Origin: Sphingomonas sp. Root720
GTDB lineage: Bacteria > Pseudomonadota > Alphaproteobacteria > Sphingomonadales > Sphingomonadaceae
Assembly: GCF_001428605.1 (NCBI RefSeq)
Contig: NZ_LMID01000011.1
Location: forward strand, 124,001 to 188,000
Reading direction: 5' to 3'
Length of the DNA stretch: 64,000 bases
Shown: one piece after another, positions 1 through 9,121 of the stretch
Numbering within the stretch: position 1 is the first letter of the stretch
How the letters are laid out: every line of letters starts with the position of its first letter
Position numbers and translations under genes: made by a program
Notes under the pieces: generated by a model
The model's database searches: none
What the model saw: only the letters and a program-made list of their open reading frames with translations
What the model was told of the DNA's origin: nothing

Positions 1-1
1 G

Positions 2-3000
2 GCGTCCTGGGCGCTGGGTATCGCTCTCAGCCTCCTGCCCGCGTCGATACTGAGCGTGACGGTGGTGAACTGGCTCACCACCCTCCTCGTCTCGCCCCGC
101 GTGTTGCCGAAGCTGGACTTCGAAAAGGGTATCGCAGCCGAATATCCCACCGCGGTGGTCATGCCGGTGATCGTGGCGCATACCGGAGATATCGCACATG
201 TGCTTCGCCGGCTCGAAAGCCACAGACTGGCCAATCTCGATCCGTCGCTACATTTCGTGCTGCTCAGCGATGGCGCCGATGCCGACGCCGCGACGCTGCC
301 CGAAGACGCCACCATCGAGCGGACCCTGGTCGAAGGCATAGCGGCTCTCAATGCCCGGTATGCCGACCTGGCAGGCAACGGCCGTTTCCATCTGCTCCAT
401 CGCCCCCGCTTCTATAATCCGGCCCAGGGCTGCTGGATGGGGTGGGAACGCAAGCGCGGCAAGCTGGAACAGTTCAACGCCTATGTGCTGACGGGTGACA
501 TCGCTCCCTTTTCCGTGACCACGGACGATATCGCGGCTCTGCGCGATCTCCGTTTCGTCGTAACGGCCGATGCCGATACCCGACTGCCACCGGGCGTGGT
601 CGGCCGCCTCGCGGGCACATTGGCCCACCCCTTGAACCAGGCGCGTTTCGATCCCGCTACCGGCCGCGTCGCGACGGGCTACACGATCGTGCAGCCACGG
701 GTCGAGATCGCCCCCGATGCGAGCGGGAGCTCGCTTTTCACGCGCTATTTCGGCGGCGACACGACGATCGACATCTATTCGCGCGCGGTTTCCGATGTCT
801 ATCAGGACCTGTTGGGCACCGGCAGCTACATCGGCAAGGGCATCTATGACGTTGCCGGCTTCGCGCGGAGCCTCGAGGGTCGCGTCCCCGAGAATAATCT
901 GCTGAGCCACGATCTGTTCGAGGGACTGCACGGCCGCGCGGCACTGGCCAGCGACATCATCGTCTTCGAGGGGTTCCCGACCGGCTATCTCGACTATGCG
1001 CGACGCTGGCATCGCTGGGTACGGGGCGACTGGCAACTCCTGCCCTGGCTATTCCCGAGGGTGCCGGGGGCCGACGGCCGGCGTCTCGACAATCGGCTTT
1101 CCTGGTTCGACCGGCTCAAGATTTTCGACAATCTGCGCCGAAGCATGGTGCCGCCGAGCCTGGTCGCATTGTTGCTGGCCGGGTGGTTCGTGCTCGAAGG
1201 AAACCCGTGGGTCTGGACCTTGCTCGGGATCGCGACGCCGGCGGCTTCGCTGTTCACCGATCTTGTGACCGGATTCGCAGGCGGCCGGCGCCGCGGTGTG
1301 TTGCAAGGGACGCTGCGGCGTCTGCGCGACCATTTGGGCCGCTGGGCGCTCGCAATCGGTTTTCTCGTCAGCGATGCGGTGATCGCGCTGCACGCCGCAG
1401 TCGTCACCTTATGGCGCCTGGCCTCGGGAAAGCAGCTGCTCGAATGGACGTCGGCCGCCCATATGGCCGATCATTTCGCAAGCCGCGATCCCAGGCGCGC
1501 CGCCTGGCGGGAGATGTGGCCATCGCCGGCGCTGGCGGCGTTGATAGCGGTCGGCCTGTTCCTGGCTGATGCGCCGACCCTTGCCGTGGCCGCTCCCTTG
1601 CTGTTCCTGTGGTTCCTCGCTCCCGAAATCGCAATCCGGATCACCCGCCCGCTGCTCCCGCCGACCGAGGACATCGGGCCCGACGACAGGCTGTTCCTGC
1701 GCAAGATCGCGCGCCGCACCTGGTTGTTCTTCGAAACGTTCGTGCGTCCCGAGGACAACTGGCTTCCGCCCGACAATGTTCAGGAGGCGCCCGACGCGGC
1801 GACCGCCCATCGGACCTCACCGACGAACATAGGCCTGATGCTGTTGTCGGCGCTCACGGCATGGAAGCTCGGCTATATCGGGTTGGCCGATCTGGCCGCA
1901 CGCCTGCGCAATGCGCTGGATTCGCTGGACCGCCTCGAACCCTATCGCGGCCATATCCTCAACTGGTACGACACGCGCACCCTCGAGCCGCTGGAGCCGC
2001 GCTATGTGTCGACGGTCGACAGCGGCAACCTGGCGGTAAGCCTCGTCGTCATCGCCGAAGCGTGTCGCGAGGCGCTGCGCTTACCGCCCGTCAGACCGAC
2101 GACCTGGGCGGGACTTGACGACGAACTGGCGTTGCTCGCCGATGCGCTGGCGGTAGAGACCATCGATCCCCACGGAAAGTGCCGCACGCTGGTTGCTTTG
2201 CTCCAAGGCGGGGACGGGCCGGCACGGTCCGATCCGGCGACATGGCCCGCGCGGCTCGCACAATTGCGTGGGGTCGACCTTCCGGCCCTCGAGCAACAGA
2301 TCCGCGAGACCATAGCCGGGGCGACGACAGCCCCGCCCGAGGCGCTGCGGGATGTGCAGATCTGGTCGGAACGGGTCGCGCATCATCTGCACGGTCTCGA
2401 TCATGAGATTCAGTCGCTATTGCCCTGGCTGATATCGTTGGACAACGCCCCGGTCGAAGCCGGCGCCAGCGCCGAACGCCTTCGCACGCTTCTCGGAGAC
2501 AGCCTTTCGCAGGTGGATCTCGGCGTCGCCTGTCGCGCCGCCAAGGCCCTGATCGCCGACGGGCTGTCCATCAGCCCGCCGACGCCCGTCACGACCTGGC
2601 TGCATGACGTGGCGGCGGCGCTGGATCGTGGCGTGGCCGCCACGGCGGCACTGACCGGGGAACTGGAGGAAATCGCCGTAAGATCTGCCGATCGGGCCCA
2701 TGCGATGGATTTCGCATTCCTCTTCGACACCAGCAGCCGCCTGTTCAACATCGGCTATAATGTCTCGTCGGACCGGATCGATCCGCATCATTACGACCTG
2801 CTCGCCAGCGAGGCACGTCTTGCCAGCTTCTTCGCGATCTCGAAAGGCGACGTTCCGTTCGAGCACTGGTTCTACCTGAGCAGGCCGATCACGAAGCGAG
2901 CGTCGGGCCTTTCGCTGGTGTCGTGGAATGGCTCGATGTTCGAATATCTGATGCCGAACCTGTTCCTGCGCAGCGATCCCGAGACGTTGCTGGGCCAAAG

Positions 3001-6000
3001 CGACCGGACTGCAGTCGACGTGCAACAGGCCTATGCGCAAGCCCACGGCATTCCCTGGGGGATATCCGAGTCGGGCTATGCCTCGATGGGGCAGGATCGC
3101 ACCTATCGATATCACGCGTTCGGCGTCCCCGCGCTGGGGCTCCGCCGCGGGCTGGAACGCGACCTGGTGGTGGCGCCCTATGCCACGGCGATCGCGCTGG
3201 CGGCGCGCCCCGGCAAGGCGCTGCGCAACATGCGGGATCTGGCCGCGCTCGGCCTGATCGGCCGCTACGGCTATTATGAAGCGGTCGACTTCACCCCCGA
3301 ACGGGTGCCGGAAGGCGATCCGTTCGCGATCGTCCGATCCTATATGGCGCATCATCACGGCATGAGCATGGCGGCGTTCGGGAATGCGCTTTGTGGGGAT
3401 ATGCTGGTCCGCTGGTTTCATGCCGATCCGCATATCCGGACGGTCGACCTGCTTCTCAACGAGCGGATTCCCTGGGAATTGCCGGCCGAGATCGCCCGCC
3501 TGCCGGTTCGGACGCCGCCGTCCACTCCCGCCATCGCCATTCCGCCGCTTCATTCCTGGACGCGGGTGGATGCCGGCGACCAGATGGCGCTCCACATCGT
3601 CGGCAATGGGCGGATGGCGAGCCGCATGAGCCCGCTAGGCGGCGGGCTCTCCTGGCGTGGCCAGGCATTGACCAGCGAGCCCGGCCCCTGGCTCCACCTG
3701 CGCGATTCGGAGACCGGGGCGTCCTGGCCGGGAACGCCGGGACCTGACTCCGCAGCGGATACGGACAGTCGCACCGTTCTCCAGTCCCATCAGATCGAAA
3801 CACACCGGCGCGATCACGGCATTGCAGTCACGACGGAGATCGGCCTCGCCCATGGCGATGATCTCGAAATTCGCCGGATCACCATCGTCAACGAGAGCGA
3901 CCGCGCCAGAAGGCTCGACCTGACAAGCTATGCCGAGGTCGTGCTAGCGCCGGATAGGGATGCCGCGCGGCACCCGGCGTTCAGCAAGCTCTTCGTGGGC
4001 AGCGAACTTCTTTCCGGGTTGCAGGGCCTGCTGTTCTGGCGCCGCGCGCGCGATCCGCACGACCGTTCGCCCGTCATGATCCATCGCGTCATCGCCGACG
4101 AGGAAGGCCTGGCGTGGCACGGGGCGGAAACCGACCGCGAAGCTTTTCTCGGCCGGCATGGCGATGTCGCCGCCGCTGCGGCACGCCATGGAGATTCCGG
4201 CGGCTCGACGGGCTGGACGCTCGATCCGGTCATGGCCATCCGGGCGGGCCTGGATATCCCGGCCCATGGTCGACGACAGATCGCTTTCGTGACGGTCGCG
4301 GCTGGATCGCGGACCGCGGCGCTCGAAATCGCCGAACGCTATACGACGCTGGCGGCGCTGGATTGGGCTCTGATCGACGCGGCGGCGCATGCGGCGCGCG
4401 AGATGCACGAAATCGGACTTGCTCCCGACGATGTGCCCAACGCGCAGTTGCTGCTCGCCCACATCCTCGGTTCCGAAGCCCGCCCTGCATTCGATCGGTC
4501 CGCTGCCCCGACCGGTAGCCGGCAGGACCTGTGGTCCCTCGGCGTGTCGGGGGACGATCCCATATTGCTCGTGCGCTTGGGCGACGGGGAAAGGACCGAT
4601 CTCCTGTCCTTTTCGCTTGCCGCACAGCGGCTGTGGCGCCGGCGCGGCGTCTCGATCGACATCGTCGCCACCCATGATGGCGCGGAAGGATATCTCGAGC
4701 CGGTGCGCGATCATATCCTGGACGTCCTGCGCGCGAGCAACGCGCAGGAATTGCTGGGACAGCGCGGGGGCGTCCATCTCATCGGAAACCGCCAGGTAGA
4801 CCATGGACGGATCGCCACACTCGAACGCGCGGCGCGCGTCATCGTCGAGGAAGGTGCCGGTACGCTCGGCGCACAATTGGCGGCGGTCGATCGCATGCCT
4901 TCGCGTAGCCCCCGGTTCGAGCCGGTGGGCGGTGAAGGTGAGACCTTCGCCACAAGCGAGCTGACCTGCTTCTCGGATCTGGCGCTGTTCAACGGCATCG
5001 GCGGCTTCGCGCCCGATGATGGAGCCTATGTCATCCACCTCCCGGAGGGCGCGGTGACGCCTGCCCCCTGGTCGAACATCCTGGCCAACAAGGATTTCGG
5101 GACGTTGGTTACCGAGGCGGGGCTGGGTTTCAGCTGGGCGGTCAACAGCGGCGAGAACCGGCTGACGCCATGGAGCAACGATCCCGTCCGCGATCCGCAA
5201 GCCGAGATCCTGTATCTCCGCGACGAAGAAAACGGGCATTTCTGGACGACCACCGCTCAACCCGCGGGCTCCGGCTCGGCGAGCCGGATTCGCCACGGGA
5301 CCGGTTATACGATCTGGGAACGCGCGAGCGAAGGGCTCCACCAGGAGATGCTCGCCTTTGTCCCGGTCGATGATCCGGTCAAGATCGTGCGGCTGCGGCT
5401 GGAGAATCTTCTGCCGCGATCGCGCCGGATAACGGCGACCTTCTATGCGGAATGGCTACTGGGCGGCGCATCGGTCGAACCTGCTCCGTTGCGCGTCGCT
5501 TATTATGATGCCGGCTCCCACGCGCTGATGGCGCGGAACCCGTGGAACGACGCGTTCGCGACGCGGGTGGCGTTCTTGTCGGCCAGCCAGGCACCACACA
5601 GCCTCAGTGTTTCCCTATCCGATTTCCTCGGGCGGGCACGGGACGTTCGGCGCCCGGACGGCCTCGTGAACTGGGATCTGGGCGGATGCCAATTTGCGAC
5701 CGCGGACGATTGCTGCGCGGCCTACCAGGTGCATATCGACATTCCTCCCGGCGAGACCGCGGAGGTCGTCTTCGTGCTGGGTCAGGGCGACCATCAGGCC
5801 CATGCGGCGTCGCTGCTGCAGCGCTGGCGGGACGGGACCGCCGTGGAGGCTGCCCTGCAGGCCTGCCGATCCGATTGGACGGCGCGTCTCGGCGCCGTCA
5901 CGGTCCGAACCCCGGATCCGGCTTTCGACATGCTCGTCAACCGGTGGCTTCCTTATCAGGCGATAAGTGCGCGCCTGCGCGCGCGCGCCGGTTTCTATCA

Positions 6001-7444
6001 GGCGGGCGGCGCCTTCGGGTTTCGCGACCAGCTTCAGGACGTCCTGGCATTGCTGCATGGCGAGCCCGGCCTGGCGCGGAGCCATATCCTGTCGGCGGCC
6101 GCCCATCAGTTCGAGGAAGGCGATGTCCTGCACTGGTGGCATCCGCCCACCGGCGCCGGTGTCCGGACCCGCTGCTCGGACGACATGTTGTGGCTGCCGT
6201 TCGCCGTAAGCACTTATGTCGGGGCGACGGGCGACACCGGCATATTGTCCGAAGAGGTGCCTTTCCTGAGCGCTCCGCCCCTGGCCGATGACGAGGGCGA
6301 TCGATATGCGCGCTTCGATCACGGCGATCATCGCAGGTCGCTGTTCGAACATTGCCAACGCGCCGTCGACCGTGGCCACCGGCTCGGCCTCCATGGTCTT
6401 CCCCTGATGGGAGCGGGAGACTGGAACGACGGCATGAACCGGATCGGCGAGCAGGGCCGGGGCGAGAGCATCTGGCTGGCCTGGTTCCTGATCGCGACGA
6501 TCGACGGCTTCGTTCGCCTATGCCCCGCGGCGGGGCGGCCCGACCTGGTCGATCCATGGACCGCCCGTTCCCGCGCGCTGGCGGCCGCGGTGGAAACGGC
6601 GGGCTGGGACGGCGACTGGTATATCCGGGCATTCGACGATGACGGGCGGCCGTGGGGCTCCGCCGCCGATGACGAATGCATGATCGACTCCATCGCCCAA
6701 TCCTGGGCGGCGCTCTCCGGGGCGGGCGCTGCCGACCGGGTCAGGCGCGCGCTTTCCGCTGCCCGGCGCCATCTCATGCGCGACGACGATCGCCTGGTGC
6801 GATTGCTCTGGCCACCCTTCGACACGACCCCTCGCGATCCCGGCTATATCAAGGCCTATCCGCCCGGTATTCGGGAAAATGGCGGCCAATACACCCACGC
6901 TGCGGCCTGGCTCGGGATGGCATTCGCGCGGGTCGGCGATGGCGATGCGGCGATGGAGGTCTTCGACCGGATCAATCCGATCAGCCGGACACGCGCGGCC
7001 GAGGATATCAGGCGGTTCCGAACCGAGCCCTATGTGCTGGCGGCCGACGTTGCCGGCATCGCACCCCACATCGGGCGCGGCGGCTGGAGCTGGTATACCG
7101 GTGCCGCCGGGTGGACCTGGCGGCTGGCGGTCGAGGAGATCCTTGGCCTGCGGCTGGTCGCGGGCAAGCTGCAGATTGCGCCATGCCCGCCTCGCGGATG
7201 GCGGACCTTCGAGGCGACGCTCTCCCGGCCGACAGGAACGCTCCACATTCGGGTCGAGAATCCCGACGGCCTGTCGACCGGCGAAGTCAGCATCCGGCTC
7301 GACGGCGTCGACGCGCAAAACGGCCCCATTTCCTTTCCCGAGCATGGCGAGACGATCGAGGTCGAGGTGCGCCTGTCGGCCCCCGTGGCGATGCCGGGCG
7401 CGCCCGATTCCCGGACCATCACGCACATCGTCTCGACGACTTAG
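2..7444 (+). CDS. ndvB: Cyclic beta-1,2-glucan synthase, 5'-truncated by window edge
   Basis: Inner-membrane enzyme that makes periplasmic cyclic beta-1,2-glucan from UDP-glucose (osmoadaptation, host interaction). The frame is open from base 2, and family members are usually about 2800 residues, so the N-terminal few hundred residues lie outside; the Met at 56 is internal. In order: GT84 glycosyltransferase with the acidic motif ADADTRLP (about 566-590), membrane helices (about 1158-1640), a glycoamylase-like central domain (SWNGSMFEYL near 2925; PWGISESGY near 3052), and two C-terminal GH94/glycosyltransferase-36 units with FRDQLQDV (6022) and GDWNDGMNR (6418), which holds the expected acidic catalytic residue. 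The stop codon TAG (7442-7444) overlaps the activator dyad of the next transcription unit. Confidence 0.95.
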   Translation, partial: ASWALGIALSLLPASILSVTVVNWLTTLLVSPRVLPKLDFEKGIAAEYPTAVVMPVIVAHTGDIAHVLRRLESHRLANLDPSLHFVLLSDGADADAATLPEDATIERTLVEGIAALNARYADLAGNGRFHLLHRPRFYNPAQGCWMGWERKRGKLEQFNAYVLTGDIAPFSVTTDDIAALRDLRFVVTADADTRLPPGVVGRLAGTLAHPLNQARFDPATGRVATGYTIVQPRVEIAPDASGSSLFTRYFGGDTTIDIYSRAVSDVYQDLLGTGSYIGKGIYDVAGFARSLEGRVPENNLLSHDLFEGLHGRAALASDIIVFEGFPTGYLDYARRWHRWVRGDWQLLPWLFPRVPGADGRRLDNRLSWFDRLKIFDNLRRSMVPPSLVALLLAGWFVLEGNPWVWTLLGIATPAASLFTDLVTGFAGGRRRGVLQGTLRRLRDHLGRWALAIGFLVSDAVIALHAAVVTLWRLASGKQLLEWTSAAHMADHFASRDPRRAAWREMWPSPALAALIAVGLFLADAPTLAVAAPLLFLWFLAPEIAIRITRPLLPPTEDIGPDDRLFLRKIARRTWLFFETFVRPEDNWLPPDNVQEAPDAATAHRTSPTNIGLMLLSALTAWKLGYIGLADLAARLRNALDSLDRLEPYRGHILNWYDTRTLEPLEPRYVSTVDSGNLAVSLVVIAEACREALRLPPVRPTTWAGLDDELALLADALAVETIDPHGKCRTLVALLQGGDGPARSDPATWPARLAQLRGVDLPALEQQIRETIAGATTAPPEALRDVQIWSERVAHHLHGLDHEIQSLLPWLISLDNAPVEAGASAERLRTLLGDSLSQVDLGVACRAAKALIADGLSISPPTPVTTWLHDVAAALDRGVAATAALTGELEEIAVRSADRAHAMDFAFLFDTSSRLFNIGYNVSSDRIDPHHYDLLASEARLASFFAISKGDVPFEHWFYLSRPITKRASGLSLVSWNGSMFEYLMPNLFLRSDPETLLGQSDRTAVDVQQAYAQAHGIPWGISESGYASMGQDRTYRYHAFGVPALGLRRGLERDLVVAPYATAIALAARPGKALRNMRDLAALGLIGRYGYYEAVDFTPERVPEGDPFAIVRSYMAHHHGMSMAAFGNALCGDMLVRWFHADPHIRTVDLLLNERIPWELPAEIARLPVRTPPSTPAIAIPPLHSWTRVDAGDQMALHIVGNGRMASRMSPLGGGLSWRGQALTSEPGPWLHLRDSETGASWPGTPGPDSAADTDSRTVLQSHQIETHRRDHGIAVTTEIGLAHGDDLEIRRITIVNESDRARRLDLTSYAEVVLAPDRDAARHPAFSKLFVGSELLSGLQGLLFWRRARDPHDRSPVMIHRVIADEEGLAWHGAETDREAFLGRHGDVAAAAARHGDSGGSTGWTLDPVMAIRAGLDIPAHGRRQIAFVTVAAGSRTAALEIAERYTTLAALDWALIDAAAHAAREMHEIGLAPDDVPNAQLLLAHILGSEARPAFDRSAAPTGSRQDLWSLGVSGDDPILLVRLGDGERTDLLSFSLAAQRLWRRRGVSIDIVATHDGAEGYLEPVRDHILDVLRASNAQELLGQRGGVHLIGNRQVDHGRIATLERAARVIVEEGAGTLGAQLAAVDRMPSRSPRFEPVGGEGETFATSELTCFSDLALFNGIGGFAPDDGAYVIHLPEGAVTPAPWSNILANKDFGTLVTEAGLGFSWAVNSGENRLTPWSNDPVRDPQAEILYLRDEENGHFWTTTAQPAGSGSASRIRHGTGYTIWERASEGLHQEMLAFVPVDDPVKIVRLRLENLLPRSRRITATFYAEWLLGGASVEPAPLRVAYYDAGSHALMARNPWNDAFATRVAFLSASQAPHSLSVSLSDFLGRARDVRRPDGLVNWDLGGCQFATADDCCAAYQVHIDIPPGETAEVVFVLGQGDHQAHAASLLQRWRDGTAVEAALQACRSDWTARLGAVTVRTPDPAFDMLVNRWLPYQAISARLRARAGFYQAGGAFGFRDQLQDVLALLHGEPGLARSHILSAAAHQFEEGDVLHWWHPPTGAGVRTRCSDDMLWLPFAVSTYVGATGDTGILSEEVPFLSAPPLADDEGDRYARFDHGDHRRSLFEHCQRAVDRGHRLGLHGLPLMGAGDWNDGMNRIGEQGRGESIWLAWFLIATIDGFVRLCPAAGRPDLVDPWTARSRALAAAVETAGWDGDWYIRAFDDDGRPWGSAADDECMIDSIAQSWAALSGAGAADRVRRALSAARRHLMRDDDRLVRLLWPPFDTTPRDPGYIKAYPPGIRENGGQYTHAAAWLGMAFARVGDGDAAMEVFDRINPISRTRAAEDIRRFRTEPYVLAADVAGIAPHIGRGGWSWYTGAAGWTWRLAVEEILGLRLVAGKLQIAPCPPRGWRTFEATLSRPTGTLHIRVENPDGLSTGEVSIRLDGVDAQNGPISFPEHGETIEVEVRLSAPVAMPGAPDSRTITHIVSTT

Positions 7445-7483
7445 TACAGTTACCGATATGGCCGCCGGCCGGCGGACCATAGG
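7443..7483 (+). promoter_or_regulatory. Shared activator dyad plus -10 box, site A (Hsp20 leader)
   Basis: Dyad AGTACAGTTACC (7443-7454) lies upstream of CATAGG (7478-7483), with 33 bp from the T of TACAG to the first base of the hexamer. No TTGACA-like -35 is present at the correct distance (GATATG there), so the dyad, centred near -41, looks like a class-II activator site. The same layout recurs at 17294-17334, 22857-22896 and 41735-41775. Seen directly; the function is inferred. Confidence 0.65.
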
Positions 7484-7509
7484 CTGCGATGGACTCGATG
7501 GAGGCGATC

Positions 7510-7596
7510 ATGACCTGCCGATCCGGGCGCCCCGAACCCCTCCGCTACCGGGCCCGCTTCACGTCCGGCATCCGTCGATCCACGAGTCGTTCGTAA
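7510..7596 (+). CDS. Possible 28-codon leader ORF upstream of hsp20
   Basis: ATG at 7510 follows GGAGG (7500-7504) and sits 26 nt downstream of the -10 box of site A; TAA is at 7594-7596. The predicted peptide is basic, starts MTCRSG and has no family. The segment from the promoter through the first codons resembles the start of the small gene at 17264 (minus): both read ATGGAGGC..TCATGACC.GCCGATCC. It is therefore either a leader peptide or the remnant 5' end of a duplicated gene that now acts as the Hsp20 leader. Translation is unproven. Confidence 0.35.
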   Translation: MTCRSGRPEPLRYRARFTSGIRRSTSRS

Positions 7597-7608
7597 GAGC
7601 GAAGATCA

Positions 7609-7635
7609 GGGCGGGAAGCCGTTATTGGCCCGCCC
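7609..7635 (+). promoter_or_regulatory. Stem-loop just upstream of hsp20 ribosome binding site
   Basis: GGGCGGG (7609-7615) pairs perfectly with CCCGCCC (7629-7635) around a 13-nt loop. The AGGAGAG ribosome binding site begins only a few bases later (7639). No U tract follows, so this is not a normal terminator. Leaders of small heat-shock genes often hold RNA thermometers, but here the Shine-Dalgarno sequence is beside the stem rather than inside it, so that role is only a possibility. Confidence 0.35.
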
Positions 7636-7650
7636 CCCAGGAGAGACATC

Positions 7651-8133
7651 ATGAACGACATCACGACTCCCACGACCAAGGCGCTCGCCAAGACTCCCTC
7701 GACCGATGCGAGTCCGATAAGCTGGATCCGTAACGAGATCGACCGCCTGTTCGAGGATTTCGGCCGGCCTGCCCGGAGCATGTTCTTCGGCCAGCCGACG
7801 GCTCCGGTCGCCGCGCTGGAGCTGACCGAAGGCAAGCAGGAATATCGGCTGTCGGTCGAATTGCCGGGACTCAGCCAGGACGACGTCGACATCGCCGTTG
7901 CCGATGGCATCTTGACGATATCCGGCGAGAAGAAGGAGGAGAAGGAGCACAAGGAGAACGGCTATCTGATGAGCGAGCGCCGCTATGGCTCGTTCCGCCG
8001 GGAAATATCCTTGCCGGGCGACGTGGATCCAGATGCGATCAAGGCCAAATTCAAGGATGGCGTGCTGTCCGTCACGATGGCCAAGGACAAGGATGCCCCC
8101 GCGCGCACGCGCAAGATCGCCATCGAGAAATGA
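7651..8133 (+). CDS. hsp20: Small heat-shock protein, Hsp20/alpha-crystallin family
   Basis: ATP-independent holdase chaperone of 160 residues that binds unfolding proteins in the cytoplasm. An N-terminal arm with WIRNEIDRLFEDF (residues about 25-37) precedes the alpha-crystallin domain (about 50-150), with the typical ELPGLSQDDVDIAV and FKDGVLSVTM motifs. The C-terminal KIAIEK supplies the I-x-I oligomerisation motif. The start is supported by AGGAGAG eight bases upstream. It lies about 165 nt downstream of the -10 box of site A with a small ORF between, so it probably belongs to the same regulon as PEP synthase and UspA. Confidence 0.95.
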   Translation: MNDITTPTTKALAKTPSTDASPISWIRNEIDRLFEDFGRPARSMFFGQPTAPVAALELTEGKQEYRLSVELPGLSQDDVDIAVADGILTISGEKKEEKEHKENGYLMSERRYGSFRREISLPGDVDPDAIKAKFKDGVLSVTMAKDKDAPARTRKIAIEK

Positions 8134-8139
8134 CGACAA

Positions 8140-8181
8140 GGCATCGGCGGTCGATCGTCGACAGGCATGATCGCCGATGCC
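8140..8181 (+). terminator. Long hairpin after hsp20, terminator-like
   Basis: GGCATCGGCG (8140-8149) pairs perfectly with CGCCGATGCC (8172-8181) across a 22-nt loop immediately after the hsp20 stop. There is no T run behind it, so it may stabilise the 3' end or attenuate read-through into the BON gene rather than terminate strongly. Confidence 0.35.
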
Positions 8182-8372
8182 CATCGGCCACGTTCGGACC
8201 GCCCGTCGCGCGATTTCGTGACCATAGCCGATGAGGCGCCAGGGCATCCAACCACCTAGGGACATTGCGGATTCTAGGCCTTCGCCGATCGGCTCAAGCT
8301 TCTGCCTGGACATCGATCTCGCCGTCAGACGCGTCCGAAGCCCACGCCCCTACTCCCGAAAAGGACCAGGAC

Positions 8373-9029
8373 ATGACGAAAACCGATGCACAGCTGCAGC
8401 ATGATGTCATCGCGGAGCTCGAATCGGAGCCGAGTCTGGATCACGCGGACATCGGTGTCGCGGTCTACGACGGCGTCGTGACGCTTTCCGGCTTCGTCAA
8501 AACCTATCCGGAGAAAATGGCCGCCGAAAAGGCCACGCGGCGAGTCTTTGGCGTGCGCGCCATCGCCGAAGACATCAAGGTGCGATACGCAGGCGACCCG
8601 AGGATCCCCGATCACGAGATCGCGAAGCGCATCCTCGATATATTTGCATGGAGCGTGTCCGTCCCCGACGACCAGATCAAGGTTAAGGTGGAGCACGGCT
8701 ACGTAACGCTCTCGGGCACCGTGGATTGGCACTATCAGAGCGACGAAGCCAGCAGGTTCGCCGGCAAGGTCCACGGCGTCGTAGGCGTCGACAATCTGAT
8801 CGAAGTGAGGACCTCGCCCAGCGCGTTCGACGTGAAGTCTCGCATCATGGCCGCGATCAAGCGTCAGGCCGATTTCGACGCAGCCGCGGTTACGGTTCAC
8901 ACCGACGGCAACAAGGTCACGCTGGGTGGAAGGGTGAAGGCTTGGGGTGATCGCAGGGTCGCCGAACAGGCGGCCTGGGCCGCACCAGGCGTAACGCGCG
9001 TCGTCGACGATATCGTCGTCGCAAATTGA
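8373..9029 (+). CDS. Triple BON-domain protein
   Basis: 218 residues made of three BON (OsmY-like) repeats, at about 1-70, 75-145 and 150-218. Each carries the valine/glycine pattern (VAVYDGVVTLSGFV, VKVEHGYVTLSGTV, VTVHTDGNKVTLGGRV). BON domains are thought to bind phospholipid or the cell envelope, and OsmY-type proteins respond to osmotic stress. No signal peptide is visible, unlike E. coli OsmY, so the protein may stay in the cytoplasm or act at the inner leaflet. The ATG at 8373 was chosen because AAGGA lies just upstream and the BON fold begins there; an earlier in-frame ATG at 8265 has no such support. Its own promoter is not obvious. Confidence 0.9.
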   Translation: MTKTDAQLQHDVIAELESEPSLDHADIGVAVYDGVVTLSGFVKTYPEKMAAEKATRRVFGVRAIAEDIKVRYAGDPRIPDHEIAKRILDIFAWSVSVPDDQIKVKVEHGYVTLSGTVDWHYQSDEASRFAGKVHGVVGVDNLIEVRTSPSAFDVKSRIMAAIKRQADFDAAAVTVHTDGNKVTLGGRVKAWGDRRVAEQAAWAAPGVTRVVDDIVVAN

Positions 9030-9121
9030 CCCCGCCATTGCGGGCGCCGCTGGCGCTGCTCGCCGGCGGTTCGTGCCCTCGATCTTCGACATAAGGACAG
9101 GAGCCGGAGAGGAGCGTCGAA

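Noticed and set aside
8222-8260. Possible fifth regulon site upstream of the BON gene, with CCTAGG at 8255
   Set aside because: The position where the dyad should be (8222-8231) reads CCATAGCCGA and lacks the GTA-N4-TAC arms; similarity is limited to the hexamer.
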